Shown here: positions 11,209 to 23,659 of the stretch, piece after piece | Position numbering within the stretch: the stretch's first letter is position 1 | How the letters are laid out: every line of letters starts with the position of its first letter | Assembly (NCBI GenBank): GCA_029255685.2 | Contig: CM055316.2 | Coordinates: 79,544,861-79,608,860 of the forward strand | Direction: 5' to 3' | DNA from: Silene conica | Lineage: Eukaryota > Streptophyta > Magnoliopsida > Caryophyllales > Caryophyllaceae | DNA: 64,000 nucleotides | Program-made: the position numbers and the translations under genes | Notes under the pieces: generated by a model | Seen by the model: the letters and a program-made list of their open reading frames with translations, nothing else | What the model was told of the DNA's origin: nothing | Databases searched by the model: none

Positions 11209-12816
11209 ATGCGTTTGGCAGTGATACCCTTTTTATCAAATAATGGTAAAACCAGTTCATTGGTCCGTTGTTCTACTCGTGAGCTTGTTGGTTTCGATGT
11301 CGTCCGAGGAAAACACCTCCTTATTTGTTGTATCTCCATCGATATCCCCCTCCATAAGGGTCGTGATGCTCATTACTTTCGTGCTATCATGGATGCTTAC
11401 ATTAACCTACCCCGGGCTACGTTTGAGATGGTCTTAGTTGCCGGTCCCGATACTAAGAAGGGTGTTTTCGATGTGTTTTGTTCCGAATTGCCCTGCCTTG
11501 CAATACCATTCTCAGACTTAGACACCCGTCATTACATCTGCTCCTTCATTGGTTTTGACCTTCACTTCTGCTGGCCCAATCTTTCTGCCGTTTTGGTTGA
11601 TCCTGATGAAATGGTTATACAGTACCAAGACACTCCCGACCATTTTTTAACCTACGGATTTGAGTGGTTTCCCTATCATGACAGTGTCATTGAGGCCGTG
11701 ATTATACAAGATCATGTTTTGAGGTGTAGGTTGGATCCCTGGTATAAGAAAGATATGAAAGGTCGTGTTCTTGAAGCTGTTACGCAGGATCCTCTTTTAC
11801 ATGAGCCATTGTCCCTCTATAGGGGTATTTTGCTTTGCGATCCTTCATTAGCTCTCCCAAGGATTGGGTCTGTTGGTGGAGCTGAAGAAAAATTAACTAT
11901 TTTAGAACACAGCAAAAAGCATGTGGCATTGTACCTGTACCTTAACCGAGAATTCTTGAGTGATCTTCTCGACTTTCATCAGGAATGCGTAGAAAAAAAG
12001 TGGGATTTTGAGATAATTGTGGTATGCATACCTATTAAAGACCGTACTAACTCGAAGCAGGAAAAACTCATTGAGCATTTGAGATGTAGAGATATAACAA
12101 CGTGGCTGATGTTTCCCAAACACAACAATATTTGGCGCAGACTGTGGCGCGTTTTTAGCCTGGGATATACGGGGGATTGGATGATCATATTGCCACCCAA
12201 TGGCCAGTCTGGGGAGTTGTTAGGAAGGGCAGTTATAGAAGAATGTGGAGTAGAAGAATATCCGTTTACGAGAAGCTCAATCTTGGAACGAAGGTTTGCC
12301 GCTCTGAGGTCACTCACCCCTGCAGAGTTATTTAAGGGCAACAGTAAGAACCGCACTTGTCTGGTCCGTAAAGGTAAAACACGTAACGTGCGTATGTCTT
12401 CAATACAGGGCAAGAAGTTGCTTTTATATCTTGATTGGCTTCAATTAAAAGCCGACAATGGTGCACTTTACGACCTGATGATGAAGCTTTACCCTAAAAT
12501 TAAGGCCAAGGGCTGGGAAGTTGTGTTTGTGCCTTTGGATCATAAAGAAACAAAAAGACATGTCAAGATTGCTAAGATGCCGTGGCCAGTTATGCCTATC
12601 CCTGAAGATTGTGAAGCTATTGTGCCCGACAAACTGATATTCGAGGGCGACGATAATTATAATAATCAAGTCATTGCGTTCAGAGAAGATGGCAATATTG
12701 TTTCAAGAGTGGCAATGGAGGGTCTGGAGAAACACGAGCTCAACGATTCTTTGTTCTGTGATAATTTGTATGATGAACTCACTTATATTCTACATCGTGT
12801 ACGTTCATATAACTAA
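11209..12816 (+). CDS. Nucleoredoxin-like protein, three thioredoxin-fold modules without active-site cysteines
   Basis: Intact 535-residue frame. Module 1 (about 35-165) has FEMVLVAGPD and LPCLAIPFSDLDTRHYI; module 2 (about 235-380) ends with ECGVEEYPFT; module 3 (about 405-530) has KGWEVVFVPLDHKE and MPWPVMPI. These are hallmarks of plant nucleoredoxins (FEVVFVS.D, MPWLA(I/V)PFSD, YGVEGYPFT), which reduce oxidised proteins in the cytosol and nucleus. Where nucleoredoxins carry WCPPC or a similar CxxC motif, the three modules read ISIDIPLHKG, YLNREFLSDL and YLDWLQLKAD, so thiol-disulfide activity is not expected. The frame is open upstream without an ATG to 11137, with protein-like sequence (SKSDAEYIDLTNLSRPVNG), so the first exon or true start may have been cut off by the MITE ending at 11136. 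Sieve-element-occlusion proteins, which also have thioredoxin-like folds, are an alternative. Confidence 0.7.
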   Translation: MRLAVIPFLSNNGKTSSLVRCSTRELVGFDVVRGKHLLICCISIDIPLHKGRDAHYFRAIMDAYINLPRATFEMVLVAGPDTKKGVFDVFCSELPCLAIPFSDLDTRHYICSFIGFDLHFCWPNLSAVLVDPDEMVIQYQDTPDHFLTYGFEWFPYHDSVIEAVIIQDHVLRCRLDPWYKKDMKGRVLEAVTQDPLLHEPLSLYRGILLCDPSLALPRIGSVGGAEEKLTILEHSKKHVALYLYLNREFLSDLLDFHQECVEKKWDFEIIVVCIPIKDRTNSKQEKLIEHLRCRDITTWLMFPKHNNIWRRLWRVFSLGYTGDWMIILPPNGQSGELLGRAVIEECGVEEYPFTRSSILERRFAALRSLTPAELFKGNSKNRTCLVRKGKTRNVRMSSIQGKKLLLYLDWLQLKADNGALYDLMMKLYPKIKAKGWEVVFVPLDHKETKRHVKIAKMPWPVMPIPEDCEAIVPDKLIFEGDDNYNNQVIAFREDGNIVSRVAMEGLEKHELNDSLFCDNLYDELTYILHRVRSYN

Positions 12817-12823
12817 CTCCTAA

Positions 12824-13022
12824 GGGTTCGCTTGGAATCGAAGAAATACTGGAATACTGGTGTTAGTGATGGTTTTGAAGGGTGGAATGGTAACGTAGAG
12901 GAGGAATGATTTCCTTTAACAGTTACGCTCTCCTATCTCATTTCTATCTTCCATTACCGTCACTTTCCTCCATTTTCTTGATCATTTTAACTCCATTTCT
13001 TTGCTTCGTCCTAAGCAAGCCC
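12824..13022. mobile_element. MITE-like inverted-repeat insertion in the 3' flank
   Basis: GGGTTCGCTTGGAATCGAAG at the left and CTTCGTCCTAAGCAAGCCC at the right are imperfect inverted repeats. The left end is also present after the decayed gene copy at about 26422, so the insertion may predate that duplication. Confidence 0.4.
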
Positions 13023-13231
13023 TGTATGATAGTCTCCAAGGGGTTCTTGATATTGAACCCCCGTTTGTTGGCTGTTTTCAGACATGTAGTGTTAACGTTA
13101 TTAACTTATCCCTAAATTAAAAACGAGTTTATGCATTTGTATGAAATCTACTATGTTTGGCCTTTCCATTTCTCTGCGCACAATGGTGTGGTTTAATGAA
13201 CCTTAGTCTTTATTTACCTCTTGGTATATTA

Positions 13232-14148
13232 GAGCATGTGCATTGAAGAGGATGGTTTCATCCTCTTATTTTTTCTCTTTTCCACTAACTTTTTGACACC
13301 TCATATTCTCTTTCATCTAAATCATTTTCCACTAACTTCATCCTCTTACACATTCTCTTTTATTTTTTTTCTTCACATCAAAGAGGATCCTCTTTCATTC
13401 CTCTTTCATATTTTAATATATTTTTTCTCTTAATATAATTGATATGTTTTATTTCTTTTGAATCATTTGTTTACAAATTTAAAAGTCCTACTAAAAAATT
13501 GATGCCGTTATCAAATAAAATATGTTACAAATAAATTACAAACGGATTAAAAAAATACATCAAATGAAATATTAGTAACGAAAATTCAAACATGCAATCT
13601 ACGAAAAACGTAAAATTATTACCGTACAATATACGAAAAACGTAAAATTATTACCGTACAATATAAGAAAAACGTAAAATTATTACCGTACAATATACGA
13701 AAAACTTAAAATCATTACCGTACAATATACGAAAAACGTAAAATCATTAACGTACAATATACGAAAAACGTAAAATTATTAGCGTACAATATAAGAAAAA
13801 CGTAAAATGATTACCGTACAATATACGAAAAATTTAAAATTATTACCGTACAATATACGAAAAACGTAAAATTATTACAGTACAATATACAAAAAACGTA
13901 AAATTATTCCACTTGCAAATTTTATACATTTATTTTAATAAAAATTATGTAAAATAAAAATTACATGCATGAATCCTATTGGGGGTTGGGCACAAGGGAC
14001 AAGGTTGTACTTCCTCTAAAAATAGAGGAAGTCTTCCTCTTCCTCCTTCAAAGAGGATGATTAATATTGATTCCACATTGAAGAGGACATCCTCTTAGCA
14101 TTCTCTCTCATCTAAGAGGATGGGTGATCCTCTTCAATGTGGATGCTC
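13232..14148. mobile_element. PIF/Harbinger-type MITE (917 bp), TTA target duplication
   Basis: The left end GAGCATGTGCATTGAAGAGG and the inverse right end GAGCATCCACATTGAAGAGG are terminal inverted repeats. TTA flanks both sides (13229-13231 and 14149-14151), the usual PIF/Harbinger target. The kinase copy at 5459-5500 shows the uninterrupted site (..AATTACACC..), which proves the insertion borders. An inner copy of the terminal motif (TCCACATTGAAGAGGA) lies at about 14070-14085. No transposase is present. Confidence 0.85.
13597..13915. repeat. Tandem repeat inside the MITE, unit 32 bp, about 10 copies
   Basis: Unit core CAATATACGAAAAACGTAAA followed by ATTATTACCGTA, repeated head to tail with point changes between copies. 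It makes up about a third of the element. It has no spacers, so it is not CRISPR-like. Confidence 0.9.
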
Positions 14149-14355
14149 TTACACTCTCTGTTGAGCGTTGCAGACGATGTCTCTAGCTACTTAAGCGTGC
14201 TTATGACATCACTTATCTTCATCCGATCTTGTGGTACATGTTTGAGGGTATTTATTCTAGTAAGTCTTGCTTGCGACGGGTCACTATTTGTGACGGATAT
14301 TTTGTGAGATAAAATGGATAGAAAATGAGTTAGTGGAGAAACACTACAAAACAAT

Positions 14356-14675
14356 GCGTCATTTGCGACGGAATGGTCCGTCGCAAATAGGGTGAATCCG
14401 TCGCAAAATCATCATTTGCGACGGATTTGCGACGGACTGTGTCTGTCCCATATTTTTGTCGCAGAAAGTTATTTTGCGACGGAATTTTCCGTCGCAACAT
14501 GTTTATGACGGATTGACCGAGGTTTGCGACGGATTGACTTTGACCATCTGGTCAAGGTCAGTCAAGATTTGCGACGGAATTTCCGTCGCAAATATTCCCT
14601 TTTGCGACGGAATTTCCGTCGCAAATCTTGAATGACTTTGACTTCTGGTCAAGTTTTGCGACGGAATTAACAACG
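14356..14675. repeat. Left subterminal repeat array of the CACTA element
   Basis: About a dozen copies of TTTGCGACGG / CCGTCGCAAA, singly or as palindromes, with spacers of 10-40 bp. TGACTTTGACC-like spacers also recur. The same motifs fill the right end. Confidence 0.85.
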
Positions 14676-14709
14676 ACAACAACAATAACTACTTAACAAC
14701 AACAATTAA

Positions 14710-17986
<3,277 letters not shown>

Positions 17987-18120
17987 TGAATCACGTGAGG
18001 CCGCTCTCTTAGCGTGAGGCTGCCGGACCATTCTAAACCGTTAGATTTTAGTAGCATGGGCGCACGAGATCTTGACACGTGTCCTATATAATATCAAAAA
18101 AAAAAAACATCAAATCTGCT

Positions 18121-18566
18121 ACTCAACCACACATCATACTCTCGCCGGCAAACATCGGAGCTCCGGCTACACGTCAACTACACAGCGCTCACGCCACTAC
18201 ACTTCCTCGAACGCGCTGCCACCGTACATCCTAACCGTACCTCCGTCATCCATGGCGGTCGCCGCTACAACTGGCTTCAAACTTACCACCGCTGTCGCCG
18301 CCTTGCTTCCGCTCTCTCTCGCCGTAACATCGCCACCGCTTCTACTCAACCACACATCATACTCTCGCCGGCAAACATCGGAGCTCCGGCTACACGTCAA
18401 CTACACAGCGCTCACGCCACTACACTTCCTCGAACGCGCTGCCACCGTACATCCTAACCGTACCTCCGTCATCCATGGCGGTCGCCGCTACAACTGGCTT
18501 CAAACTTACCACCGCTGTCGCCGCCTTGCTTCCGCTCTCTCTCGCCGTAACATCGCCACCGCTTCT
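18121..18566 (+). pseudogene. Acyl-activating enzyme (AMP-binding) N-terminal fragment, two tandem copies
   Basis: A 223 bp segment is present twice head to tail (18121-18343 and 18344-18566) with no difference I can see. The reading frame gives [20 protein letters not shown] and then [28 protein letters not shown]. This is the start of plant acyl-activating enzymes/acyl-CoA synthetases of the AAE1 type, which adenylate carboxylic acids. All catalytic motifs are absent, so it cannot work. Identity between the copies points to a recent duplication after capture. Another frame reads [19 protein letters not shown] but has no family support. Confidence 0.8.
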
Positions 18567-18591
18567 GATGAAGATTGTTGTTGTTGTTGAT

Positions 18592-19137
18592 GATTTAGCC
18601 ATAGAGATCTTAAATGCGATAACATTTTTCATTAATGGGAATCAAGGGGAAGTCAAGATTGGTGATCTTGGTTTAGCTGCCATTCTCAGGAAATCACACG
18701 CCGCCCGTTGCGTTGGTGAGTTTGAGCTGTCTCATATGGTAATTACATAGTTGGACCACTTCAATAATTGCATTTTATTAATCCTTAGTTCCATGATTTC
18801 TCACAAAAAGTTATGATTGAACCAATTTTTTATTGTTTCACACTTTGACATTTTATGCATAGATCCATTCAAAGATTATTGTATTGATTGCTACTTGGGA
18901 AAGCAAAGAATCATGGCATCATAATTAGTAAACAGAAATTATTAATCTTTTTCCATACTTTTCGCAAACTGAATGATTACTGTTTCGTGCTTAAGGTACC
19001 CCGGAATTCATGGCTCCCGAGGTTTATGCAGAGGAGTACAATGAATTAGTTGACATCTACTCATTTGGGATGTGTGTACTGGAAATGGTTACCTTTGAAT
19101 ATCCTTACAGTGAATGTACACACCCGGCTCAAATCTA
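18592..19137 (+). pseudogene. WNK kinase fragment, two exons with the intron
   Basis: Exon piece 1 (about 18598-18710) covers the catalytic loop, where one extra base breaks the frame after [10 protein letters not shown], then [20 protein letters not shown] and [12 protein letters not shown] donor follows (GTGAG at about 18714). Exon piece 2 starts after an AG near 18996: [40 protein letters not shown], then CTHPAQIY up to about 19137. GTPEFMAPE and [12 protein letters not shown] are signatures of plant WNK (with-no-lysine) kinases. Retention of the intron shows capture at DNA level rather than from mRNA. The fragment lacks the N-lobe and the end of the C-lobe. Confidence 0.85.
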
Positions 19138-19195
19138 CATCCTAATAGTAGTACTGTAGTAGTAGTAGACCTGAAAAAAAAGGGAGTTGTGTAAA

Positions 19196-20095
19196 ATGAA
19201 AAAAAAGATAAGTGGGTCTTGTGAAACTGTGAAACTAGAAACTTAACTTGTGAAACTAGATGCTTAATATGTGAAACTGGAAGCACATATTGTGAAACTG
19301 TGAAACTAGATGCTTAACTTGTGAAACTAGAAGCTTATTCTGTGAAACTAGAAGCTTAACTTGTGAAATTAGATGCTTAAGATGTGAAACTGTAAGCAAA
19401 TATTGTGAAACTGTGAAACTGTGAAACTAGAAGCTTAATTTGTGAAACTAGATGCTTAACTTGTGAAACTGGAAGCAAATATTGTGAAACTGTGAAACTA
19501 GATGCTTAACTTGTGAAACTAGAAGCTTATTCTGTGAAACTAGAAGCTTAACTTGTGAAACTAGATGCTTAAGATGTGAAACTGTAAGCAAATATTGTGA
19601 AACTGTGAAACTGTGAAACTGTGAAACTAGAAGCTTAATTTGTGAAACTAGATGCTTAACTTGTGAAACTGGAAGCAAATATTGTGAAACTGTGAAACTG
19701 TGAAACTAGATGCTTAACTTGTGAAACTAGAAGCTTATTCTGTGAAACTAGAAGCTTAACTTGTGAAACTAGATGCTTAAGATATGAAACTGTAAGCAAA
19801 TATTGTGAAACTGTGAAACTAGAAGCTTAATTTGTGAAACTAGATGCTTAACTTGTGAAACTGGAAGCAAATATTGTGAAACTGTGAAACTGTGAAACTA
19901 GATGCTTAACTTGTGAAACTAGAAGCTTATTCTGTGAAACTAGAAGCTTAACTTGTGAAACTAGATGCTTAAGATATGAAACTGTAAGCAAATATTGTGA
20001 AACTGTGAAACTGTGAAACTAGATGCTTAACTTGTGAAACTAGAAGCTTAACTTGTGAAACTGGAAGCAAATATTGTGAAACTGTGAAACTAGAA
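19196..20095. repeat. Minisatellite with higher-order structure
   Basis: Basic unit about 20 bp (TTGTGAAACTAGAAGCTTAA, TTGTGAAACTAGATGCTTAA, CTGTGAAACTG variants). The variants recur in a set order about every 190-210 bp, roughly four turns; the marker ATTCTGTGAAAC recurs near 19338, 19529, 19738 and 19931. On the minus strand it reads LVSQVKHLVSQ.., a repeat artefact. Confidence 0.85.
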
Positions 20096-20140
20096 GCTTG
20101 GGGATGCGTGAGGTCCGGCGGCCTCATCCTAAGAGGCGGC

Positions 20141-20210
<70 letters not shown>

Positions 20211-20344
20211 CAACAACTAGTAAACAACAAATTAACAACGACAACAACAACAACAACTACCAACACCAACATGTACACCAACACCAACATGCAAAAAAAA
20301 CAATATACATATATTGGTTTGGGGTCCTTATCTCTCCAGCCTAA

Positions 20345-20562
20345 ACCCATCTTTGAATCTTTCATACCATTAGTAAACACTCTTATATTTTCTTGATTGT
20401 AATGAGACAAAAATTGGGCAGCACTTCCCTATTGTTCTCCAAATACATTATATAGAATGTATTTGAACAATAAGGAAGTGTTGCCCAATTTTTGTTTCAT
20501 TACAATCAAGAAAATATAAGAGTGTTTACTACCTAAATGGCATGAAAGATTCAAAGACAGTC
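20345..20562. repeat. Foldback element, about 100 bp arms
   Basis: Left arm TCTTTGAATCTTTCATACCA..AGTAAACACTCTTATATTTT..ATTGTAATGAGACAAAAATT and its inverse right arm (about 20458-20560) pair with few mismatches around a 10-20 bp loop at 20445-20458. It lies within the CACTA element. If transcribed it would form a long hairpin that could feed small-RNA production. Confidence 0.75.
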
Positions 20563-21237
20563 CCAAAACGGGGACTATTCAACAATTACACCTAATGTGT
20601 AATTATTGAACGGGTACATTCAAGAATATTCTAAACAAATCAACAACTCTAACAATCAACAACAATGCAAATTTTATATCAAAAATCAATCGTCCTAAAC
20701 ATCTTAATAACAATATGCGACGGATTTGGGACGAAATTAGCTACTAACCTAATATCACTAACCACCTAACAATACTAACTAAACTAATCAAATAACAATT
20801 AAACTAAACTAACTATTCTTAATAACAATAAAAAACAATAATACGGAATTTGCGACGGAATTTTGCGACGGACTAAAAATAACTAATTAAGACGGTACAT
20901 AAATAACGAAAGTTAGTATACATACATTAAGAGAAATGGAGAATGAAGAAGTAAGTGGCGGCGGCAAGGTGGCAGCGGTGTGGTGGCGGCGGCGGTGAGG
21001 TGGCAGGGAGAAGAAAGGAGAAGGAGAGGAAGGAGGAGGAAGGAAGGAAGGAGAAGAAGAAGGAAGTGCGGCGGTGGGTGGTGGCCGGTGGGTGGAGGCC
21101 GGCGGCGTGGTGGGGTGGTGGTGGTGTGGTGGTTGACTTAAGCGTGGAGTGAAGAAGGAAGGAGTAAATCGCGATTTAGAGTTAAGAATGAAATTGATTG
21201 GGGAAAAATAAGACCCGCGGGGTCTGTATAATTAATC
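20563..21237. other. CACTA interior, low-complexity, no gene seen
   Basis: AT-rich with AACTAA runs, then a GC-rich stretch (20950-21140) of GGCGGTGG and GAAGGAGGAAGG. A 65-residue Gly/Lys-rich frame here (20955-21152) is not supported by any family. Confidence 0.5.
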
Positions 21238-21620
21238 TTTGCGACGGAAATTTGCGACGGAATTTCCGTCGCAAATCTGGTCCAGGTCAAACTTTGACCA
21301 GATTTGCGACGGAAATTCCGTCGCAAACTTTGACTTTTGCGACGGAATTTCCGTCGCAAATCTGGTCAACGTTTGACCTGGACCAGATTTTGGTCAAGTC
21401 TGGTCAACCTACTTGCGACGGGAATTCCGTCGCAAAAGTCAATATTTGCGACGGATTTTCCGTCGCAAACTTTCCCGCCATTTGATTTCACTTCGCGGGT
21501 CTTGGAATTTTTGGTCCGTCGCAAAATTCGTCGCAAAAAAAAAAATCCGTCGCAAAGTCCGTCACAAAACCAATTTTGCGAAGGAATTTCTATCCGTCGC
21601 AAAAAATCCGTCGCAACGAA
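21238..21620. repeat. Right subterminal repeat array of the CACTA element
   Basis: About 14 copies of TTTGCGACGG / CCGTCGCAAA, many as the full palindrome GCGACGGAATTTCCGTCGC, mirroring the left end. Spacers carry TGGTCCAGGTCAAACTTTGA-like runs. Confidence 0.85.
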
Positions 21621-21761
21621 AGTATTTTTTTGTAGTGAAAGGGGATCACATGAATAGTGTTGAAGAAAGAGAAAAAGTGGGTATTTTGTGAGAGAAAACG
21701 GTATCCGTCACAAGCTTGCGACGAATAGTGCCGTTGCAAATAAGAATTTGTGTTATTCCTG

Positions 21762-22699
21762 GACCGTGAAATCGCTTATTCCTGAAGGCTTCGCTGTCAG
21801 GAATCAGGAACTAGTTAGGAAAATTGGTTGGGTGATTGGGAAAGATCTGAGTTTCCAGCTATCAAAATTAGTAGCGGAGACGCACAGTGCAGGCTATCTT
21901 TGACATGAATGTGATGAATGAAACTTGAGATGTTGTCCACGAACACGGCTATATTAATAGTGACGGTCTGACAGATGAAACAACTCTAATTCTTCCTGAA
22001 TGTCATAGTTGTGTTTATATTTGATCCGGTCTCGGTGTTTTCTGTCCCGTCAGACCGAATCAATATTAACGTAGTCCGACCAATTTTCCGTCATTTAATT
22101 TTCGGTCCAAATTGTATACGGTGTGATGCAGCCCATTTGTGATCATACGGTTCCACCATTTTCCCCAAGAATATTGTTATGATGTTGACAAATATGGTTC
22201 ATCGGACGGTGGTTCTAGTTCCACACCAAGAGGCAAGAGTTCACTTAACGAATAAATCAACAACTTGCACCAAATATCATGTCTTTGAATAAACACAAAT
22301 TTTTATTTGTGACGGTACTATTCCGTTACAAGCTTGTGACGTAGGGACTTTCATAAGCAAGACGGTCTGACGAATAAATACATTAAAAACAGGTGGAGGG
22401 ATACTTAGAGATTGTAATACTATAAGTTATTTGTAAAGAACAAAACAAAGGGATCTGCAGCTATAAAAACTCCATCGTTGACGATAACTTATATGAGTTG
22501 CTAGAAAAGCGAAGCTACCAGGTGCATCATTGGTTGGGATGAAGTGAGTATTTTTTTTGTTGCTAAGTTGCTATTGTATAAGTCTAGTTTCTGTACATGC
22601 TTCGTTATGATTATTGTGTAGTTATGCTGTTGTATATATATCATCTTTTCCACGTGTGATTTTAGTTGGTGATACACTGATACTCCCGACAGCAAGTGA
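21762..22699. other. Unrecognised sequence, perhaps a gene remnant
   Basis: 21762-21903 reads open as LIPEGFAVRNQELVRKIGWV..SFQLSKLVAETHSAGYL on the plus strand. It looks protein-like, but I do not recognise the family and no start or splice structure is clear. The rest includes small remnants of the MITE family of 14261 (CCGTCAGACCG and GTGACGGTACTATTCCGTTA) and leads into the gene relic below. Confidence 0.35.
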
Positions 22700-23300
22700 A
22701 TTAGATGCTATTTTGGTTGATCAGAGGAAACGATTTTGCGCTATCTTGAAACTCCTTACCGTTTTCTCATCTACGGGTTTGAGTGGTTTCCCTATCGTGA
22801 CAAGATATTGAGGTTCTGAATATACAAGATCATGTGATTCATGTCTTGAGGTGCAGCCGTGCAGGTTGGATCCCTGGCATAAGAAAGCGATCCAAAATCG
22901 TGCTCCTGAAACCATTATGCAGAATGCTCAGTTACTGGAGCCACTGTCGCTCTATAAGGATGTTCTGCTTTGCGATCTCTCCCGAGGATTGGGACTGTCG
23001 GTGAAGCTGGGAAACATGAACTGTTTTAGAGCTCAGCAAAAGGCATGTAGCCATTTGTACATGTACCTTGACCGATCTTTAATTCCTGAGGGACCTTGTC
23101 AACGTTCATCAGGAATGCATAGAAAAAAAGTTGAACTACAGGGTGGCAGGAAAGTATAACATCATGGTTAGTATTCCCCCAAAACAACAACATTTGGCGC
23201 AGACTGTGGCGAGATTTTAGCCTGCAATATATTGGGAAAAAGATGATCATACTGGCACCCAATGACAAGTCTGGGAAGAAGAATGTGGAATAGAAGAATT
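22700..23300 (+). pseudogene. Decayed copy of the nucleoredoxin-like gene (relic 1)
   Basis: Matches 11580-12250 of the intact gene: TTTGAGTGGTTTCCCTAT, GGTTGGATCCCTGGCATAAG, TGCATAGAAAAAAAGTTGAA and AACATTTGGCGCAGACTGTG. Many indels and stops break the frame, and whole segments are missing, so the relic is much more decayed than the one at 25134. It covers the linker and module 2 only; modules 1 and 3 are absent. Confidence 0.85.
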
Positions 23301-23659
23301 AACTTCAGTTATTTTCTCTTTTACCGAAAACTATCTACCAAGTACCAACACAAAAGGATATGTATAGATAGCATCAAACAATGCGAACCCATCACACAAA
23401 TGTACCAAAAGAGCAAGTCTCTCTTGTGACGGGCATATCCGTCACAAGTTTGTGACGAGTGCTATATGAGAATTTGTGGTACCGAAAACAATGAGTGACA
23501 AAACTCCTGCAATAATAATAGCAACAAATAAGCAAACAGTCTGGTAATTTGAGTCTGCAGGCCTCTGCAATTTAAGCCTGAAGTCCAGTAATTTCATTAC
23601 TTTGCGCATCTTTAACAGGCATTGCCAGCATAGGTCAAAGGCAGGTTCCTTTATTCAGA
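23301..23659. other. Intergenic, no gene seen
   Basis: Contains a remnant of the GTGACGG..CCGTCACAAG MITE family at about 23425-23470. Nothing else is recognisable. Confidence 0.45.

Larger units (their letters stand above)
13205..14246 (-). pseudogene. Copied scrap of the LRR receptor kinase 3' end, split by a MITE
   Basis: About 120 bp matching 5455-5575, the end of the receptor kinase coding region: TACCTCTTGGTA at 13215-13226, then, after an insertion, CTAGCTAC..GCTTATG.CATCACTTATC and ATCCGATCTTGTGGTA up to 14246. It covers roughly the last 30 codons (minus strand) and some 3' flank, so it cannot encode a protein. The two parts are separated by the element at 13232-14148. Base changes throughout show it is not a recent copy. 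Confidence 0.75.

Noticed and set aside
11209-12816. Sieve-element-occlusion protein
   Set aside because: Thioredoxin-like folds occur there too, but PFSD, GVEEYPFT and the three-module layout fit nucleoredoxin better; kept only as an alternative.
13597-13915. CRISPR-like array
   Set aside because: Units are contiguous without unique spacers, and the host is a plant; it is a plain tandem repeat inside a MITE.
20955-21152. Gly/Lys-rich protein in the CACTA element
   Set aside because: Low-complexity GGCGGTGG and GAAGGAGG runs; no transposase feature.
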